From Bacillota bacterium (GTDB lineage Bacteria; Bacillota; Clostridia; Christensenellales; UMGS416), in assembly GCA_023410875.1 (NCBI GenBank), contig JAEYPH010000022.1:1-64000 (forward strand): a stretch of DNA of 64,000 nucleotides. The letters are read 5' to 3'. The translations under genes were made by a program, and so were the position numbers. Position 1 is the first letter of the stretch. Each line of letters opens with the position of its first letter. The notes under the pieces were generated by a model. That model saw only the letters and a list, made by a program, of their open reading frames with translations, had not been told where the DNA came from and ran no database searches. Of this stretch, positions 36,232 through 45,103 are shown in pieces.

Positions 36232-38109
36232 TTAGCTTACCGTGGGTGCTGGCGTTGACGTTGGTGTTGGTGTTGGCGTGCGCGTAGCCGTAGGCCTAGG
36301 GGTACGGGTAGGTTTGGCGGTAGATGACGGGTCTGGGCTGGCGGTAGGCTCGCCGGACTCGCCGGGCGTTTCGCTGGGGTCAGGTGTTGGCGGCGGCGTC
36401 TTTTCGACCTCTTCCTTCGCAGCGGCAAAAACAGCGTTGGCCTTGGACTTAAGTTCATCGCTGGCCGCGCCGACGTTCTTGTAGTCTATGGCATCCACCC
36501 GGGCCTGCACCTTGGCGATCAGGTTGTTGATCATGTCTTTTTTGCCCGGCGTTATATAGTCTGTGTATTTGTTCAAATTCTCCTGAGCCCATACGATGGC
36601 CTGCTGCCCATCGGCAATGGCCGCCTTGCGCTCGCTCACGAGGTTGCTGAGCACCATGTATTCGGTCTCCACATCCCGCTGCAGCTCATCCAGATCCTCG
36701 GTCTTGTGCTTGCTGGCCGCTGCGCTCCAATTGGCGATGGCGCTGTTGAGGCCCGCGGCTTCATCGGCGGAGAAGTATCTGGACTCGTTGGCCAACAGCG
36801 CCTTGGCCTGGTTCACGATGTTTCTGCCTCTGGCCACCGCTGCGTCCAGCTTGCCTTTCAGGTAGCTGTAGGATTCCTCCTTGCGGGCAGGCGCGTCCAC
36901 GCCGAACACTTCCTTGATGATGCGGGCCTTCTCCTTCTGGTCGGCGATCACATAACTGGCGCCCAGGTTCAGCGACTTGCCCGGAATCGTGTAGCGCGTG
37001 ATGGAGCTCATCTCCAAATCCCGGCAGAACCACGCCAGCGCGGCGATCTGCAGGTCGCTCAGATTCGTCGTCACGTTGTTGCGCAGCGCCTCGTAGAGCT
37101 TGGGCACCATGCTGAGCTGCTTCTGCTTCTTGAGCTGTTCGAAGAGGGCCACCATGACCTTCTGCTGGCGGTCCACCCGGCCAAAGTCTCCGCCGGTCGT
37201 GTGGCGCAGGCGGGCATAGCGCAGCACCAGGTCGCCGCTTAAGTTGATTGGGCCGGGCACAAAGTGGTAATTGTCCACGACGAGGTCCAGATCCATGTTG
37301 TAATACAGGCCGTGGGGCAGCGAATTTACAAGATCCTTGACCAGGTCCATATCGAATACGACGTAATAGTCGATGGGGATGCCACCCATGAAATTGCTGA
37401 CCGTATTCAGCGAATAATCCAGACCCTTCCTCTTCAGGCCGCCGCCATAGCTGAAAGCGGCGTTGATCCGGTTGTACCCGCTGCCTTTGCCCTTGTCGTT
37501 ATAAATGCGGGTGTACGTATCCCGTGGGACGGACACGATGGACACTTTCTTGGTCTGCAAATCCACCGAGAACAGCATGATGCAATCGGTACGGGCATTC
37601 ATGCCCTGCCGTATGCGCTCCTGGTCAAGGTCCATGCCCAGTATCACGATGTTGAGATGGTTGGAGTCAAACTGATAATCCACCGGCGTCTCTGAAGGTG
37701 TCGGTTCCACCGTGGGGGCCAGGGTTTCCTCAGGCTCCTCTTCCGGCGTAGCGGTCTCTTCCCAGCCAATGAGAGCGGTGGCCGTGGCTGTGGGAGCAGT
37801 CGTGGGAACAGGCGTAAAGAGCTCCTGCGGATGGTTGATGAGCGATACAACGCGCGCGGCCAGCGCAACGCCGCCGCCCAGAATCACGAGCACGGCCCCT
37901 AGTACAATGGCCAGCCTGTATTTGTTTCGGCGCGAAGGGGGCTTACCCTCCTCCCGCCCCCGCGTGGCTCTAGAGGCGTTCTTCTTTGGCTGCTCCGGCA
38001 CGGCCATGGCGTCGGGCTGGGCCTGCTGGGCGCGACGGCTGGCGCTGCGCGGGCTGCGCGGCGTCTCCGGCTCCTGCGGAATGTGGCTGTCGTTGAAATC
38101 GTCTGACAC
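36232..38109 (-). CDS. LytR-CpsA-Psr (LCP) family cell-wall transferase with long C-terminal extension
   Basis: The 625-residue protein has a basic cytosolic N-terminus, a membrane span at about 64-88, a Thr/Pro linker and an LCP domain at about 150-330 (LNIVILGMDLD, ARTDCIMLFSVD, SVPRDTYTRI and the Arg-rich LRYARLRHTTGGDFGRVDRQ). LCP proteins attach teichoic acids or other glycopolymers to peptidoglycan. The remaining 290 residues are unusual: a helical region with Ala/Lys-rich segments (about 390-570) and a terminal tail of Thr-Pro repeats. The start codon is GTG with GAGGAG six bases upstream. Confidence 0.92.
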   Translation of the reverse strand: MSDDFNDSHIPQEPETPRSPRSASRRAQQAQPDAMAVPEQPKKNASRATRGREEGKPPSRRNKYRLAIVLGAVLVILGGGVALAARVVSLINHPQELFTPVPTTAPTATATALIGWEETATPEEEPEETLAPTVEPTPSETPVDYQFDSNHLNIVILGMDLDQERIRQGMNARTDCIMLFSVDLQTKKVSIVSVPRDTYTRIYNDKGKGSGYNRINAAFSYGGGLKRKGLDYSLNTVSNFMGGIPIDYYVVFDMDLVKDLVNSLPHGLYYNMDLDLVVDNYHFVPGPINLSGDLVLRYARLRHTTGGDFGRVDRQQKVMVALFEQLKKQKQLSMVPKLYEALRNNVTTNLSDLQIAALAWFCRDLEMSSITRYTIPGKSLNLGASYVIADQKEKARIIKEVFGVDAPARKEESYSYLKGKLDAAVARGRNIVNQAKALLANESRYFSADEAAGLNSAIANWSAAASKHKTEDLDELQRDVETEYMVLSNLVSERKAAIADGQQAIVWAQENLNKYTDYITPGKKDMINNLIAKVQARVDAIDYKNVGAASDELKSKANAVFAAAKEEVEKTPPPTPDPSETPGESGEPTASPDPSSTAKPTRTPRPTATRTPTPTPTSTPAPTVS

Positions 38110-38151
38110 GGTTGCTCCTCTTAGGTACGTACAGATTTTGATTCATAGCCG

Positions 38152-38180
38152 ATTATGCGATTTTTTACAAGTTAAGTCAA
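38152..38180 (-). promoter_or_regulatory. Promoter of the LCP gene
   Basis: On the minus strand TTGACT (38175-38180) and CATAAT (38152-38157) are 17 bases apart. The predicted leader is about 35 bases. Confidence 0.7.
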
Positions 38181-38227
38181 TGTTTTTATATTAAGACTAC
38201 CACAAGATTCGGTTGGTTCCATTCCCC

Positions 38228-39370
38228 TCACAAAACCTGTGCGATAAGCTCCCGCACTCGCTCCGGAGCCAGCGCAACAGGGTTGCCGCCCATGCTGGAG
38301 GACACCGCCCCCCGCAGCTGCTCCAGCAGCTGCGGCGTGGGTTGCGCAGCGTTCAGCCGCTGGGGAATGCCCAACTGCTGTGTAATGCCGGCCAGAAAGT
38401 CATCCACGGCGCGGGCGCAATCCACGGGGTCAGCATAGCCGACGCCGGCCAGCGCGCGGCACAGCGGCGCGGCCTTGGCCCCGGCATGGGGTATGTTGAT
38501 GGCCAGCACCGGTCGCAGCAGCACCGCGCAGGCCAGCCCGTGGGGCGCGCCCAGCACCGCGCCCAGCGCCGCGGCGATGCCGTGCACCGCGCCCAGCCCG
38601 GCGTTGGCCAGGCAGATGCCGCTCATCAGGCTGCCATAGGACATATGCTCCCGGGCATCCAGATCTTCCCCATCGGCGAATGCGCGGGGCAGCGCCGCCG
38701 CCACAGCTGGCAGTGCGTCCAGCGCCAGCGCATCGGTGACGGGCTGGGCCTTGCGCGTCAGATACGCTTCGATGAGCTGCGTCAGCGCATCCATGCCGCT
38801 GGCGGCGGTCACGGAGGCTGGCGCGCCTACGCACAGCGCCGGGTCTACAACAGCCACGGCAGCCAGCAGCCGGTCGCTGCGGAAGCTGCTCTTGTAGCCG
38901 CGCTGGGCGTCGGAGATCACGGCGTTCTTGGTCACTTCTGCGCCGGTGCCCGCCGTGGTGGGGATGGCCACAAAGGGCAGCGGCGCGTGCACGATCTGCG
39001 CGCCGATACCAACGCCCTCCAGATAATCCACAACGGACCCTTCATTGGTGGCCATGGCCGCGGCGGCCTTGGCGGCGTCGATGGCGCTGCCGCCGCCCAG
39101 GCCGATGATGGCGTCGCAGCGATGCTCGCGGGCTTTTGCCGAGACAGCGTGCACGGTCTGCGGGCTGGGCTCCCCCGCCACGCCGTCATACACCCAAGCC
39201 TGCAGCCCCGCCGCGGCCAGCGCCTCGGCAAGTTTCCGGGCGTGCTCGCGCTGCGAGCCGCCGGTCACGATCAAAAAGCGGCTGCCCAACTCCGCCGCCC
39301 AAGTGGGCACGCGGGCAAATTCACCGCGTCCAAACCAGATTTTTCTGGGCATCGTAAGAGATAAGTTCAT
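38228..39370 (-). CDS. Iron-containing alcohol dehydrogenase
   Basis: The 380-residue protein belongs to the group III metal-dependent alcohol dehydrogenases. Visible motifs are IIGLGGGSAIDAAKAAA near residue 90, TTAGTGAEVTKNAV near 135, and the metal ligands in the AVHGIAAALG and APHGLACAVLL segments. Substrate is not predictable; candidates are ethanol, butanol or 1,3-propanediol-type alcohols. The start at 39370 has AAAGG upstream and gives the family N-terminus, so the 40-residue extension is rejected. It is divergent from folT. Confidence 0.92.
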   Translation of the reverse strand: MNLSLTMPRKIWFGRGEFARVPTWAAELGSRFLIVTGGSQREHARKLAEALAAAGLQAWVYDGVAGEPSPQTVHAVSAKAREHRCDAIIGLGGGSAIDAAKAAAAMATNEGSVVDYLEGVGIGAQIVHAPLPFVAIPTTAGTGAEVTKNAVISDAQRGYKSSFRSDRLLAAVAVVDPALCVGAPASVTAASGMDALTQLIEAYLTRKAQPVTDALALDALPAVAAALPRAFADGEDLDAREHMSYGSLMSGICLANAGLGAVHGIAAALGAVLGAPHGLACAVLLRPVLAINIPHAGAKAAPLCRALAGVGYADPVDCARAVDDFLAGITQQLGIPQRLNAAQPTPQLLEQLRGAVSSSMGGNPVALAPERVRELIAQVL

Positions 39371-39521
39371 TGTTCTAACCTTTCTGCGTTGGACGAATTG
39401 ACAAGCGCTCCCTGCCTGATAGAATGATACCACAAACACAACGGTGACAATAATAGATTGGATGATAAGAATCTCAGACTGTTTTAACATCTGAGGTTAA
39501 AATATGAAGGAGGACGGAATC

Positions 39522-40148
39522 TTGGAGAATCGCAACAAACGTTTGATCTGGCTGGTCAGCTGCGCGCTGATGGTGGCGCTGGGCGTGGTGCTGAAAACCC
39601 TTCTGGCTATCGATCTAGGGCCAACTTTAAGGCTGAGCTTCGCCCTGGTGCCGGCGATGACGACAGGCATACTCTTTGGACCCCTGAGCGGCTTTATCGT
39701 CGGCGCACTAATCGATACGATTGGGTATGTCATCAAACCTACAGGCCCCTGGATCATCTCTACGCTTCTGGCCTTCGGCTTGAGCGGCGTATTTCCCGCA
39801 CTGTTTGTGTCTCATTTTTCCATCAAACGCGAGACGCTCGACGGCTCCACCTTCGTGGAATACACGCGAACGCCGAATCTCGAATCCGTGCGCACATACT
39901 GGCGGCTACAGATTGGCGTGCTCATTTCCCAGATCGTGTGTTCCATGGGCATCAACACGCTGGGCTTTGCTTTGGCCGGCGGCAAGGGCTTTTTCGTACT
40001 GCTTGCCACCCGCTGGCCCGCGGCGCTGATTATGGCCTTCGTCTATCCGCTGGTGATCCTGGCCGTTGTGCGCGCCTGGAAGATGGTGTTCAAAGGTCTG
40101 CCCGGCACCGACTGGCGGCTGGGCGCCAAGACCGCAAAGACAGTCTGA
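39522..40148 (+). CDS. folT: Folate-specific ECF transporter S component
   Basis: The 208-residue membrane protein has about six helices. It matches the FolT-type substrate-binding subunit (LRLSFALVPAMTTGILFGP and LIDTIGYVIKPTGPW). It would bind folate and work with the shared EcfA/EcfA'/EcfT module, which is not in this window. AAGGAGG at 39507-39513 sits eight bases before a TTG at 39522, so I prefer that start to the ATG at 39504, which lies before the binding site. I looked for a THF riboswitch upstream and saw none. Confidence 0.88.
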   Translation: MENRNKRLIWLVSCALMVALGVVLKTLLAIDLGPTLRLSFALVPAMTTGILFGPLSGFIVGALIDTIGYVIKPTGPWIISTLLAFGLSGVFPALFVSHFSIKRETLDGSTFVEYTRTPNLESVRTYWRLQIGVLISQIVCSMGINTLGFALAGGKGFFVLLATRWPAALIMAFVYPLVILAVVRAWKMVFKGLPGTDWRLGAKTAKTV

Positions 40149-40166
40149 ACCCTTGCTGCCATATGC

Positions 40167-40200
40167 AAAGCCCCGAACCGCGGTCGCGGTTCGGGGCTTT
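40167..40200. terminator. Bidirectional terminator between folT and the CapA-like gene
   Basis: A perfect 15-bp stem (40167-40181 with 40186-40200) with a GGTC loop lies between the two converging genes, 19 bases from the folT stop. Confidence 0.9.
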
Positions 40201-40216
40201 TGCTTGCTGTATATGC

Positions 40217-41608
40217 TCAGCGAACCAAAGTCGCACCGTCCTCACCCAGCAAATCAACGGTCTCTTCCCACGCGGCCTTGATGCGCTTTTTTGCCTTAGC
40301 GGTCAGCGTGGAGAGCAGCTCGTCGTTGTCCACATATCTGGCGATGGGCAGCACGCGATAAGTCTTCTCGTCGTCCAGATACACCCAGGTGGGCACATAG
40401 CCGGCGCTCTGCACCGTGATGGCGTTGGTGGCCAGGTCCCGGCTGAACGTCACGTTGAGGATCATGCCGGTGTCCTGATACTGGAACTGCTGGTTGGAGA
40501 TGAAGTTGCCCAGCGAATAAGCCACGAGGCCATTGTACGTGGAGCCATCCTCGCGGGTGACCTCCAGACGTTCGATCTTCTGCAGCACATGGGGATGGCT
40601 GCCTATCACGGCATCGGCGCCGTATTCCAGTATGCTTTTGGCCTGGCTCTGCATCTTGGCGGAGGGCGCGCGGGCTTTCTCCGCGCCCCAATGCGGGCAC
40701 ACGATGACGACCTGCGCGCCGGCCTCCCTGGCCCGCTGAATGTCCTTCTTGATCGTCGGCAGGTCGATGATCTTCATGCTGAAGGATTTCTCGATGGTCC
40801 GGTTGGAGCCGTAGGAATAGGCCAGCACGGCCACCTTGGTGCTCTTGACGTCCACGATCAGCGGCGTGTTGGCTGAATCTTTGTCCAGAAAGGTACCGGT
40901 GGCGGGGATGCCCGCCTCGGCCAGAGTCTCCAGCGTGCGCTTGACGCCATACCAGCCGCGGTCCTGAGAGTGGTTGTTGGAGGTCGTCAAAAGGTCGAAG
41001 CCCGCGCCCTTGAGCGCGTCCAGTATGCTGTCCGGCGTATTGAAAGCCGGATAGCCGCTGTACTTCTTGTCCGCGCCGGAAAGCGTCGTCTCCAGATTGC
41101 CCATGGTCAGGTCCGCCGGCGACAGCAGATCGGTGATCTCGCTGTAGTTCTCGGTGAAGTCGTAGGTCTTCGTGTCCTTGTCATAGGCCGAAGTCAACTG
41201 AGGTTCGTGGGCCATGATGTCGCCCACGACGCTGATGGAGATTTCCTCGGACGTCGGCGGCGTCGGGGTGGGCTCCGGCGTGGGTGTAGGGGTGGACTCC
41301 GGCGTCGGCGTGGGCGTCGCGGTGGGCGTGGCCGTGGCCTCCAGCATGGCGGAGGGTTCCGGCGTGGGCGTGGATGCGCCACCCAGCAGCCCGGTCAGAT
41401 CGTCGCGGAACATCCAGACGCTAAAGACCAGCACGGCCAGCACCGCTACCCCCAGCAGCGTCACAAATATCCTGGAGCCGCCTCCGCCGGAAGGCCGTCC
41501 AGGCTGATCGTTGTGATAACGCTCCCGCGCACCCCGACGGGACCCGCGGTCCCCGGAAGAACCGCGGCCACCCCGCGACCTTCCACGGTAATACGTGTTG
41601 TTGGACAA
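40217..41608 (-). CDS. CapA-family (PGA_cap) surface protein
   Basis: The 463-residue protein has an Arg/Gly-rich cytosolic tail of about 45 residues, a membrane span (about 46-67), a Thr-Pro repeat linker (about 77-120) and a CapA domain. The CapA fold is a metallophosphatase-like domain, seen here as ISISVVGDIMAHEPQ, GNLETTLSG, TTSNNHSQDRGW and IGSHPHVLQ. CapA relatives take part in poly-gamma-glutamate synthesis, but many Clostridia copies have no cap operon, as here. The start is TTG at 41608 with CTAGGAGG seven bases upstream. Confidence 0.9.
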   Translation of the reverse strand: MSNNTYYRGRSRGGRGSSGDRGSRRGARERYHNDQPGRPSGGGGSRIFVTLLGVAVLAVLVFSVWMFRDDLTGLLGGASTPTPEPSAMLEATATPTATPTPTPESTPTPTPEPTPTPPTSEEISISVVGDIMAHEPQLTSAYDKDTKTYDFTENYSEITDLLSPADLTMGNLETTLSGADKKYSGYPAFNTPDSILDALKGAGFDLLTTSNNHSQDRGWYGVKRTLETLAEAGIPATGTFLDKDSANTPLIVDVKSTKVAVLAYSYGSNRTIEKSFSMKIIDLPTIKKDIQRAREAGAQVVIVCPHWGAEKARAPSAKMQSQAKSILEYGADAVIGSHPHVLQKIERLEVTREDGSTYNGLVAYSLGNFISNQQFQYQDTGMILNVTFSRDLATNAITVQSAGYVPTWVYLDDEKTYRVLPIARYVDNDELLSTLTAKAKKRIKAAWEETVDLLGEDGATLVR

Positions 41609-41651
41609 AAAAACACCTCCTAGAAAGGTCACTGAAGGGATTGTCTGCGGT

Positions 41652-42545
41652 TCAGGGAAACTTGACCCACGGCAAAACGATGGGTTCTGCCAGGGCTTCT
41701 TTCATGGCAGCCCAAGTAGCGTCGCGGCCGCGCAGCCACACCAGCCAGTCGGCCTGGCTCCAGGCGGCGGTGTCCTCGCGGTTCAGGCCCTCAAAGCCGT
41801 CGGTCAGCGCTGGCAGTTGGGCAAAGAGATCCTCGCCGGACCCGGCGTTGATCTCCTCATAGGCGTAGGGCAGCGCAAAAGCGCCCAGGCTGTCCAGACG
41901 GCGCTGCTTGGCACCTTCAATTGCCGCGGCGCGCTTGGCCTCGAATTCGTCCAGCCACGCAGCCTGCGTGGCGACGTCGCTCTCGCGGGGCCGCACCGCA
42001 GGCTCATACCCCATCACCAGGCAGATCAGCGACATCGTGTAGGGCGTGGGCGCGCCGGCTTCCAGCTTGCCCCGCAGCATGGGCAGGCTCGCCGCCGTCA
42101 GGCCAAACCACCGGGGTGTCAGGCCCTGCTGTTGGAAGAACACCAGATCCTCATAGTCTGTGGAGTTGGGGTCAGCCAGCTTGGCCAGCACGTCTTGCCG
42201 GTAAGCTGCCAGCGCCCGATTGTAGGCATCGTCGGTTTGCGCGTCGTAGCTGGGCCGAGGCGCCAGCGTTGGCGCTGGCGTGGGCTGGGGCGTGGCGGTG
42301 GCCTCGGTTGCGGGAGTTGCGCTCTCAGCGATGGGCGTGGGCTTCGGTGTGGCCGAAGCGTTGGCGGCGCTGTCCGCGGGCCGGCCAAAGGCGATGGACA
42401 GTGCCACAACCAGCGCCAGCAACGCACACATCGCCGCCGGCTGCCAAACGCCGGACCGCGCCCGGTGTGGCTGCTGCGTTCGGTTGGATTGCTGTGCCCG
42501 GCGGGCCATGCGTCCGGTTGCTCTGGAGGGGGTAGATCTCGCCAT
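41652..42545 (-). CDS. Hypothetical membrane-anchored surface protein
   Basis: The 297-residue protein has a basic N-terminus, one membrane span (about 38-55, MCALLALVVALSIAFG), a Thr-Pro linker (about 65-100) and an alpha-helical C-terminal domain of about 190 residues with many Trp and Ala residues. I recognise no domain. The layout is the same as that of the CapA-like protein encoded 44 bases downstream, so they may form an operon. The start at 42545 (AAAGGA 12 bases upstream) is preferred to a GTG at 42569. Confidence 0.7.
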   Translation of the reverse strand: MARSTPSRATGRMARRAQQSNRTQQPHRARSGVWQPAAMCALLALVVALSIAFGRPADSAANASATPKPTPIAESATPATEATATPQPTPAPTLAPRPSYDAQTDDAYNRALAAYRQDVLAKLADPNSTDYEDLVFFQQQGLTPRWFGLTAASLPMLRGKLEAGAPTPYTMSLICLVMGYEPAVRPRESDVATQAAWLDEFEAKRAAAIEGAKQRRLDSLGAFALPYAYEEINAGSGEDLFAQLPALTDGFEGLNREDTAAWSQADWLVWLRGRDATWAAMKEALAEPIVLPWVKFP

Positions 42546-42631
42546 ACTCGCTTTGCGTCCTTTGTGCACAATCGTGTGGTAGGTACTCCCATAACTTTAG
42601 TGTGCGGCCATGCGCTTGTCAACAGGCATGC

Positions 42632-42660
42632 TTGCCAGACGGGGCGGCATCCGATATACT
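42632..42660 (+). promoter_or_regulatory. Promoter of the 93-residue gene
   Basis: TTGCCA (42632-42637) and TATACT (42655-42660) are 17 bases apart, 28 bases before the ATG. Confidence 0.65.
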
Positions 42661-42688
42661 TTTTGGGCAACAGGCGTTGGGAGGCAAG

Positions 42689-42970
42689 ATGGCAAAGATA
42701 TGGGGCATCCTTCGACAGAAGGAAAAAATCGCGCTGGACACGGTCGTGGAACTGGCGGACGCAGACTTGGACGAGGCGCTGGATACGCTGTGCCACAAGC
42801 TGGACATCCCCCGACCCGTGGTGCTGCGCAAGCATCGCGAAGAGTTCGCCCGGTTCTTCCGCACGCGTTTCACCAAGGGTGATTTTGTGGAGAGCCTGCC
42901 TTATACGACTTTCGAGGTGGAACTGCTTCGCATGAAAAAGAAGGACGCCGAGAAAGATCCAGCTGATTGA
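42689..42970 (+). CDS. Small hypothetical protein, 93 residues
   Basis: The soluble, charged protein contains IALDTVVELADADLDEALDT and PVVLRKHREEFARFFRTRF. The sequence is mostly helical and ends in a Lys/Asp-rich tail. GGGAGG lies five bases before the ATG, and a good promoter and terminator frame the gene. I do not recognise a family. Function is unknown. Confidence 0.75.
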   Translation: MAKIWGILRQKEKIALDTVVELADADLDEALDTLCHKLDIPRPVVLRKHREEFARFFRTRFTKGDFVESLPYTTFEVELLRMKKKDAEKDPAD

Positions 42971-43000
42971 TACGAATAATCAACTAAGAACACAGTAAAA

Positions 43001-43034
43001 AAATCTCCTGCCGACGGATACCGGCAGGAGATTT
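43001..43034. terminator. Bidirectional terminator
   Basis: A perfect 12-bp stem (43001-43012 with 43023-43034) with A-rich and T-rich flanks lies between the 93-residue gene and the converging DUF378 gene. Confidence 0.9.
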
Positions 43035-43117
43035 TCTGTGCTGGGGGCAAGCGTCTGAATCGACGAAACGTCGCAGCGTTGAAGGCGAAGACTAACCAAA
43101 GCTTGTTTTCTGTTAGT

Positions 43118-43324
43118 CTAGTCGTGATCCTTATGCCAGCGCTTGAACAGGATCGTGATGCACCACAGGCCAGCGACGCCCACGACCGCATAGATGATGC
43201 GGCTGAGCAAGGCAGTCTGCCCGCCAAAGAGCGAGGCCACCAAGTCGTACTTGAACAAACCGACCAACAGCCAGTTCAGTGCGCCAATGATCACAAGAGT
43301 CAGTGCGAACTTATCAAATGCCAT
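43118..43324 (-). CDS. DUF378 membrane protein
   Basis: The 68-residue protein has two membrane helices and the family pattern ALTLVIIGALNWLLVGLF followed by SRIIYAVVGVAGL. The function is unknown. AAGGAG lies 11 bases before the ATG at 43324; a GTG four codons earlier is less likely. Confidence 0.9.
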   Translation of the reverse strand: MAFDKFALTLVIIGALNWLLVGLFKYDLVASLFGGQTALLSRIIYAVVGVAGLWCITILFKRWHKDHD

Positions 43325-43415
43325 CAGAAAAGTCACTCCTTACTAACGATTGAGCCTATTCTTTCCTGTGACCGCAAGCTTTATGATGTTCTGGCAGAAA
43401 ATACCTGAAGTCGGC

Positions 43416-44228
43416 TTAGACCCACTCATTCAAGCGCGCATGGAGGAAAACCAACTCCCGCTCATAGTGGGCAAGATGCCCCTCCTGCACCATCTTAACG
43501 AACGCAGCCTCGCCGGCGGTGGCCCGTTCCCGCAAGGTGTCGCACAGCGCCAACACCCGCTGGGCGATGGCCATTTCGAAGCCATCGGGCATCGGCATGC
43601 CGTAGGATTCAAAGAACAAGGCAACCCGCCGCCGGCGGTCTTGGCTATGCAACCTCTCATCGTATGGTATTGTACCAGTCGAATGGCACAGTGGCTGGAA
43701 CCCCGCCAGCGGAACCGCCGTATACAGCGCATAGGCGATGTCCCAAACGCGCGGACCAGGAGCTGCCATGTCAAAATCGATCAGCGCTATCGGTTCGCCC
43801 TGCCGGAACACGAAGTTGTAGGGGGCCGCGTCGTTGTGGCAAATCACCTCGTTGCGCCACGGGCTCAAGTAGTGCGACGGCCGCTCAGGCTGTTGCGTGG
43901 CCAGCCGCTCAGTGGCGTCGTGGTACTGGCGCAACAACCGCGCCATGCCCGCCAGCGCCCCATCGGTCCACATGTATGGCGGGTTGTCCGGGTAATCATT
44001 GCCGGGTACCTCGCCGGGGAGAAAGCGAAAGATGTCCCGCCCGGCTTCATCGGTCCCGAGAAAGGCAGGAGCGCCTTCAAAACCCCGCTCCTGCAGCGCT
44101 TTCAACAGCGGGTACACCAGCGAATTGCCGCTGGGCTGCCTGCGCACGGTATCGCCCACGCGCGTCACCGCATTTACATTGCCGCCCGCCAGTACTTCCT
44201 CCTCGATACGCCGCGCCTCATGCTCCAT
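43416..44228 (-). CDS. Aminoglycoside phosphotransferase-fold kinase-like protein
   Basis: The 270-residue protein has the APH/choline-kinase catalytic loop ICHNDAAPYNFVF near residue 130 and the metal-binding LIDFDMAAPG near 148. The N-terminal lobe is short, and I see no clear ATP-binding Lys context. The fold covers antibiotic kinases, choline/ethanolamine kinases and sugar kinases. Nothing here points to resistance. Its ATG follows the SDR stop by three bases and has no good ribosome binding site of its own, so it is probably translated by coupling with the SDR gene. Confidence 0.8.
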   Translation of the reverse strand: MEHEARRIEEEVLAGGNVNAVTRVGDTVRRQPSGNSLVYPLLKALQERGFEGAPAFLGTDEAGRDIFRFLPGEVPGNDYPDNPPYMWTDGALAGMARLLRQYHDATERLATQQPERPSHYLSPWRNEVICHNDAAPYNFVFRQGEPIALIDFDMAAPGPRVWDIAYALYTAVPLAGFQPLCHSTGTIPYDERLHSQDRRRRVALFFESYGMPMPDGFEMAIAQRVLALCDTLRERATAGEAAFVKMVQEGHLAHYERELVFLHARLNEWV

Positions 44229-44231
44229 GTG

Positions 44232-45047
44232 TCAGATCGAATAGGTCGAGAATCCGCCGTCCACCGTGAGCACCGAGCCGGTCACGAAGCTGGCGGCGTC
44301 GCTGCACAGGTAAACCACCGCGCCCACGAGCTCCTCCGGGCGTCCGTAGCGGTTCATCGGCGTCTGGGCCAGGATGTGCCTGCCCCGCGCCGTGGGCTCG
44401 CCGGTGTTGCGGTCGGTCAGCAGATAGCGGTTCTGGTCGGTCAGCAGAAAGCCCGGCGCGATGGCGTTCACGCGGATGTGCTTGCTGACGTTGAGGCAGA
44501 ACCAGCCGGCCAGCCACTGGGTGAAGTTGACGACGGCGGCCTTGGCTGCGCCGTAACCGGCCACGTTGGTCAGCGGCCGGATGCCGCCCATGGAAGCGAC
44601 GTTGAGGATGCAGCCCTTGCCCTGGGCCGCCATGGGCTCGCCGAAGACCTGGCTGGGCAGCACAGTGCCCAGCAGGTTCAGGTCGAACACCTCGCGCAGC
44701 GCCACCTCGCTAAGCTGGAAAAACGAGCGCTCGGCGGACGTGGTGGCCTCCGGCCTGTTGCCGCCGGCGCCGTTGATGAGCACGTCCACGCGGCCCCAGC
44801 GGGCCATGACGGCATCTCTTGCCTTCACGAGAGAATCCCGATCGGTCACGTCGCAGGGCAGCCCGATGGCGTCGCCGCCCTTATCATTGAGCTCCTGGGC
44901 CAGCACCTCGGCCTTGGACGCGGTGCGGTTGAGTATGGCGATGGCCGCGCCCAGCTCGCTCAGCTCCCGGGCCATCTCGGCGCACAGGATGCCCGAGCCG
45001 CCGGTGATCACGAACACCTTGCCAGCCACGCTGAAATCCGGTTTCAT
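44232..45047 (-). CDS. Short-chain dehydrogenase/reductase (D-mannonate oxidoreductase-like)
   Basis: The 271-residue enzyme has the Rossmann motif FVITGGSGILCAEMA, the NAGG-like INGAGGNRPEA and the catalytic Ser...Tyr-x-x-x-Lys in VASMGGI and YGAAKAAV. The overall pattern, including TPMNRYGRPEELVGAVVYLC, resembles SDRs annotated as D-mannonate/fructuronate oxidoreductase (YjmF-type). That assignment is tentative because no other glucuronate genes are present. GGAGAAACGAT precedes the ATG. Confidence 0.85.
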   Translation of the reverse strand: MKPDFSVAGKVFVITGGSGILCAEMARELSELGAAIAILNRTASKAEVLAQELNDKGGDAIGLPCDVTDRDSLVKARDAVMARWGRVDVLINGAGGNRPEATTSAERSFFQLSEVALREVFDLNLLGTVLPSQVFGEPMAAQGKGCILNVASMGGIRPLTNVAGYGAAKAAVVNFTQWLAGWFCLNVSKHIRVNAIAPGFLLTDQNRYLLTDRNTGEPTARGRHILAQTPMNRYGRPEELVGAVVYLCSDAASFVTGSVLTVDGGFSTYSI

Positions 45048-45103
45048 ATCGTTTCTCCTCCGTCAGTAATGAATACGAAAGCAAAATGGGCCGAAGGCCC
45101 GCG

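Noticed and set aside
39371..39521. THF riboswitch upstream of folT
   Set aside because: The gap is short and lacks the conserved cores and pseudoknot arrangement; only a 6-bp hairpin near 39476-39498 is present.
43416..44228. Antibiotic (aminoglycoside) resistance gene
   Set aside because: Only the general APH/choline-kinase catalytic motif is visible, and the gene is coupled to a metabolic SDR with no mobile element nearby.
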